Positions 5,489 through 6,802 of a stretch of DNA of 6,802 bases are shown here, one piece after another; the stretch's first letter is position 1, and each line of letters opens with the position of its first letter. The DNA comes from Clostridia bacterium (lineage in GTDB: Bacteria > Bacillota > Clostridia > Christensenellales > Aristaeellaceae). The notes beneath the pieces are model-generated. The model did not search any database. It was not told where the DNA came from and saw only the letters and a list, made by a program, of their open reading frames with translations. The DNA is taken from contig JAFZLE010000259.1 of NCBI GenBank assembly GCA_017551645.1, positions 1-6,802 of the forward strand. Reading direction: 5' to 3'. Both the position numbers and the translations under genes were made by a program.

Positions 5489-6802
5489 ATGAGAACGGTA
5501 TACCATAACGCCCGCGTGTACACGGGCAGCGGTGCCTTCGCGGAGGCGTTCATAGTGGAAGACGGCGTGTTCACCGCGGTGGGCGCGGAGGAAGACATGC
5601 TGTCCAGAGCGGACGGCGCGGAAAAGGTCGATCTGGGCGGGCGCTTCGTGTGCCCCGGCTTCAACGACTCCCACATGCACGTTTTGAGCTACGGAGTGGC
5701 GCTGAACGCCGCCCGGCTGGACGAGCACACGGACAGCCTTTCCGGCATGCTCGGCTGCCTTAAACAGTTCGCCTCGGAGCATCCCCCGCGTGAGGGCGGC
5801 TGGCTCAGGGGCAGGGGCTGGAACCAGGATTATTTCACTGACACCGACCGCATGCCTTGCCGCCGGGATCTGGACGGGATATCCGCTGACTACCCCATAG
5901 TCACCGTGCGGGCGTGCGGCCACTGCTGGGCGGTCAACTCCAAAGCGCTGGAGATCGCGGGCATCACGAAGGACACGCCTTCCCCCGAAGGCGGAAAGAT
6001 AGGCATGGAGGACGGGGAGCCCGACGGGCGGCTTTACGACAACGCCATAGACTTGCTTGCCCCCTTCATACCCGTGCCGGGCAGGGAGGAGATAAAGGAC
6101 ATGCTGCGCCTGGCGTGCCGGGAGCTTAACTCCTACGGCATTACCAGCGCCCAGAGCGACGACTATTCCTCCTTCGGCGGCCTTAAGTGGGAGACGGTCA
6201 ACGCAGCCTGCTGGGAGCTGGAGGAAAAAGGCGAGCTCACCGTGCGCATATACGAGCAGGCGAATTTCTCCGATCTTGGGGAGTTAAAACGTTTTATGGA
6301 AGCGGGCAACGTGACGGGCGCGGGGGACAGTATGTTCCGCATCGGGCCGCTGAAGCTGCTGGGGGACGGCTCCCTGGGCAGCCGCACCGCGCACCTGACG
6401 AGACCCTATTTTGACGATCCCGGCACCTGCGGCTTTTCGCTGTTCAGCCCCGAACATCTGCGCGGGATGATAAGCACCGCCCACGCGGGCGGCATGCAGG
6501 TGGCGGTGCACGCCATAGGCGACGCCTGCCTGGACGCGGTGCTGGACGCTTTTGAGGCGGCGCTTAAGGAGCATCCCCGCAAAGATCACCGCCACGGCAT
6601 CGTCCACTGCCAGATCACCCGCCCGGACCAGCTTTGCCGCATACGGGACCTGGGCCTGCACGTGTACGCCCAGAGCGTGTTCCTGGACTACGACAACCAT
6701 ATCGTGGAAGCGCGGGTGGGACAGGAGCGCGCCCAGAGCAGCTACAACTGGAAGACGCTCACGGACATGGGCGTATCCGTATCCAACGGCTCGGACTGCC
6801 CC
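5489..6802 (+). CDS. YtcJ-type amidohydrolase (Amidohydro_3), C-terminus beyond the window
   Basis: An uninterrupted frame of 438 codons running off the right edge; relatives are usually about 520-550 residues, so roughly the last fifth is missing. The fold begins with an N-terminal beta segment (HNARVYTGSGAF, 6-17) and then a TIM-barrel amidohydrolase domain. Metal and catalytic positions are present: HMH (62-64) after PGFNDS, Lys289 in PLKLLGDGSLGSRTA, His341 in VHAIGDA, His373 in GIVHCQ and Asp436 in SNGSDCP. GRGWNQ (108-113) is also typical of YtcJ/N-substituted formamide deformylase proteins. These are cytoplasmic zinc-type hydrolases of amide or related C-N bonds; no signal peptide is present. 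The start has GGGAGG 5 bases upstream (5478-5483) and lies 10 bases after the permease stop, indicating co-transcription. Natural substrates of the family are mostly unknown. Confidence 0.92.
   Translation, partial: MRTVYHNARVYTGSGAFAEAFIVEDGVFTAVGAEEDMLSRADGAEKVDLGGRFVCPGFNDSHMHVLSYGVALNAARLDEHTDSLSGMLGCLKQFASEHPPREGGWLRGRGWNQDYFTDTDRMPCRRDLDGISADYPIVTVRACGHCWAVNSKALEIAGITKDTPSPEGGKIGMEDGEPDGRLYDNAIDLLAPFIPVPGREEIKDMLRLACRELNSYGITSAQSDDYSSFGGLKWETVNAACWELEEKGELTVRIYEQANFSDLGELKRFMEAGNVTGAGDSMFRIGPLKLLGDGSLGSRTAHLTRPYFDDPGTCGFSLFSPEHLRGMISTAHAGGMQVAVHAIGDACLDAVLDAFEAALKEHPRKDHRHGIVHCQITRPDQLCRIRDLGLHVYAQSVFLDYDNHIVEARVGQERAQSSYNWKTLTDMGVSVSNGSDCP

Noticed and set aside
4942..5676. A 244-codon minus-strand frame across the permease-amidohydrolase junction
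   Set aside because: It is antisense to two genes with clear family motifs, and its composition (many Tyr, His, Gln and Arg) is a frame artefact.
1..6802. CRISPR arrays, tRNA/rRNA genes, insertion sequences, phage genes
   Set aside because: No regularly spaced repeats, no cloverleaf-like sequences and no transposase or integrase motifs were seen. Almost all of the window is covered by identified genes.

Overview
The window (6,802 bases, GC-rich) looks like chromosomal DNA of a GC-rich Gram-positive-type bacterium, probably a Clostridia-like Firmicute from an anaerobic habitat. The main reasons are a STAS / PP2C phosphatase / HATPase partner-switching cassette, strong G-rich Shine-Dalgarno sites before several genes, a flavoprotein with a four-cysteine cluster motif, and tightly packed operons. 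A striking preference for the AUA isoleucine codon despite high GC is a further lineage marker. The taxonomic placement is an inference; no rRNA or marker gene is present.

Left half (minus strand, about 2600 down to 1): a three-gene signalling operon read leftward. A canonical housekeeping promoter (TTGACT, 17-base spacer, TATAAT) drives a STAS-domain anti-anti-sigma factor. Next is a 726-residue membrane sensor (extracellular dCache, HAMP, cytoplasmic PP2C/SpoIIE phosphatase), then the first 21 codons of an RsbW-like HATPase kinase that is cut off by the window edge. Both gene junctions are 4-base ATGA overlaps, so the proteins are probably made by coupled translation. Inferred logic: an extracellular ligand changes phosphatase activity, the phosphatase sets the phosphorylation state of the STAS protein, and the STAS protein competes with a sigma factor (or other target) for the kinase. 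No sigma factor is visible.

Centre (2540-2765): a 226-base divergent control region with back-to-back promoters. The rightward one (TTGACA, 18-base spacer, TAGAAT) is followed by a leader with two mutually exclusive stem-loops and then a good ribosome binding site.

Right half (plus strand, 2766 to the end): a compact set of co-directional genes. First is an O-antigen-ligase-like polytopic membrane protein whose coding sequence is split between two frames meeting at a TAATG junction. It is followed by an NAD(P)H:FMN-type flavoprotein with a CX2CX2CX5C motif, a TauE/SafE (TSUP) anion permease, and a YtcJ-type amidohydrolase cut off by the right edge. Gaps of 17, 3 and 10 bases suggest one transcript. 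The last three genes could form a small-molecule metabolism unit (redox, transport, hydrolysis), but no substrate can be read from the sequence.

No mobile element, CRISPR array, tRNA or rRNA was seen. I did not find a convincing undescribed system. The points most worth checking are the split ligase gene, the altered dCache ligand pocket, and the structured leader in the divergent promoter region.
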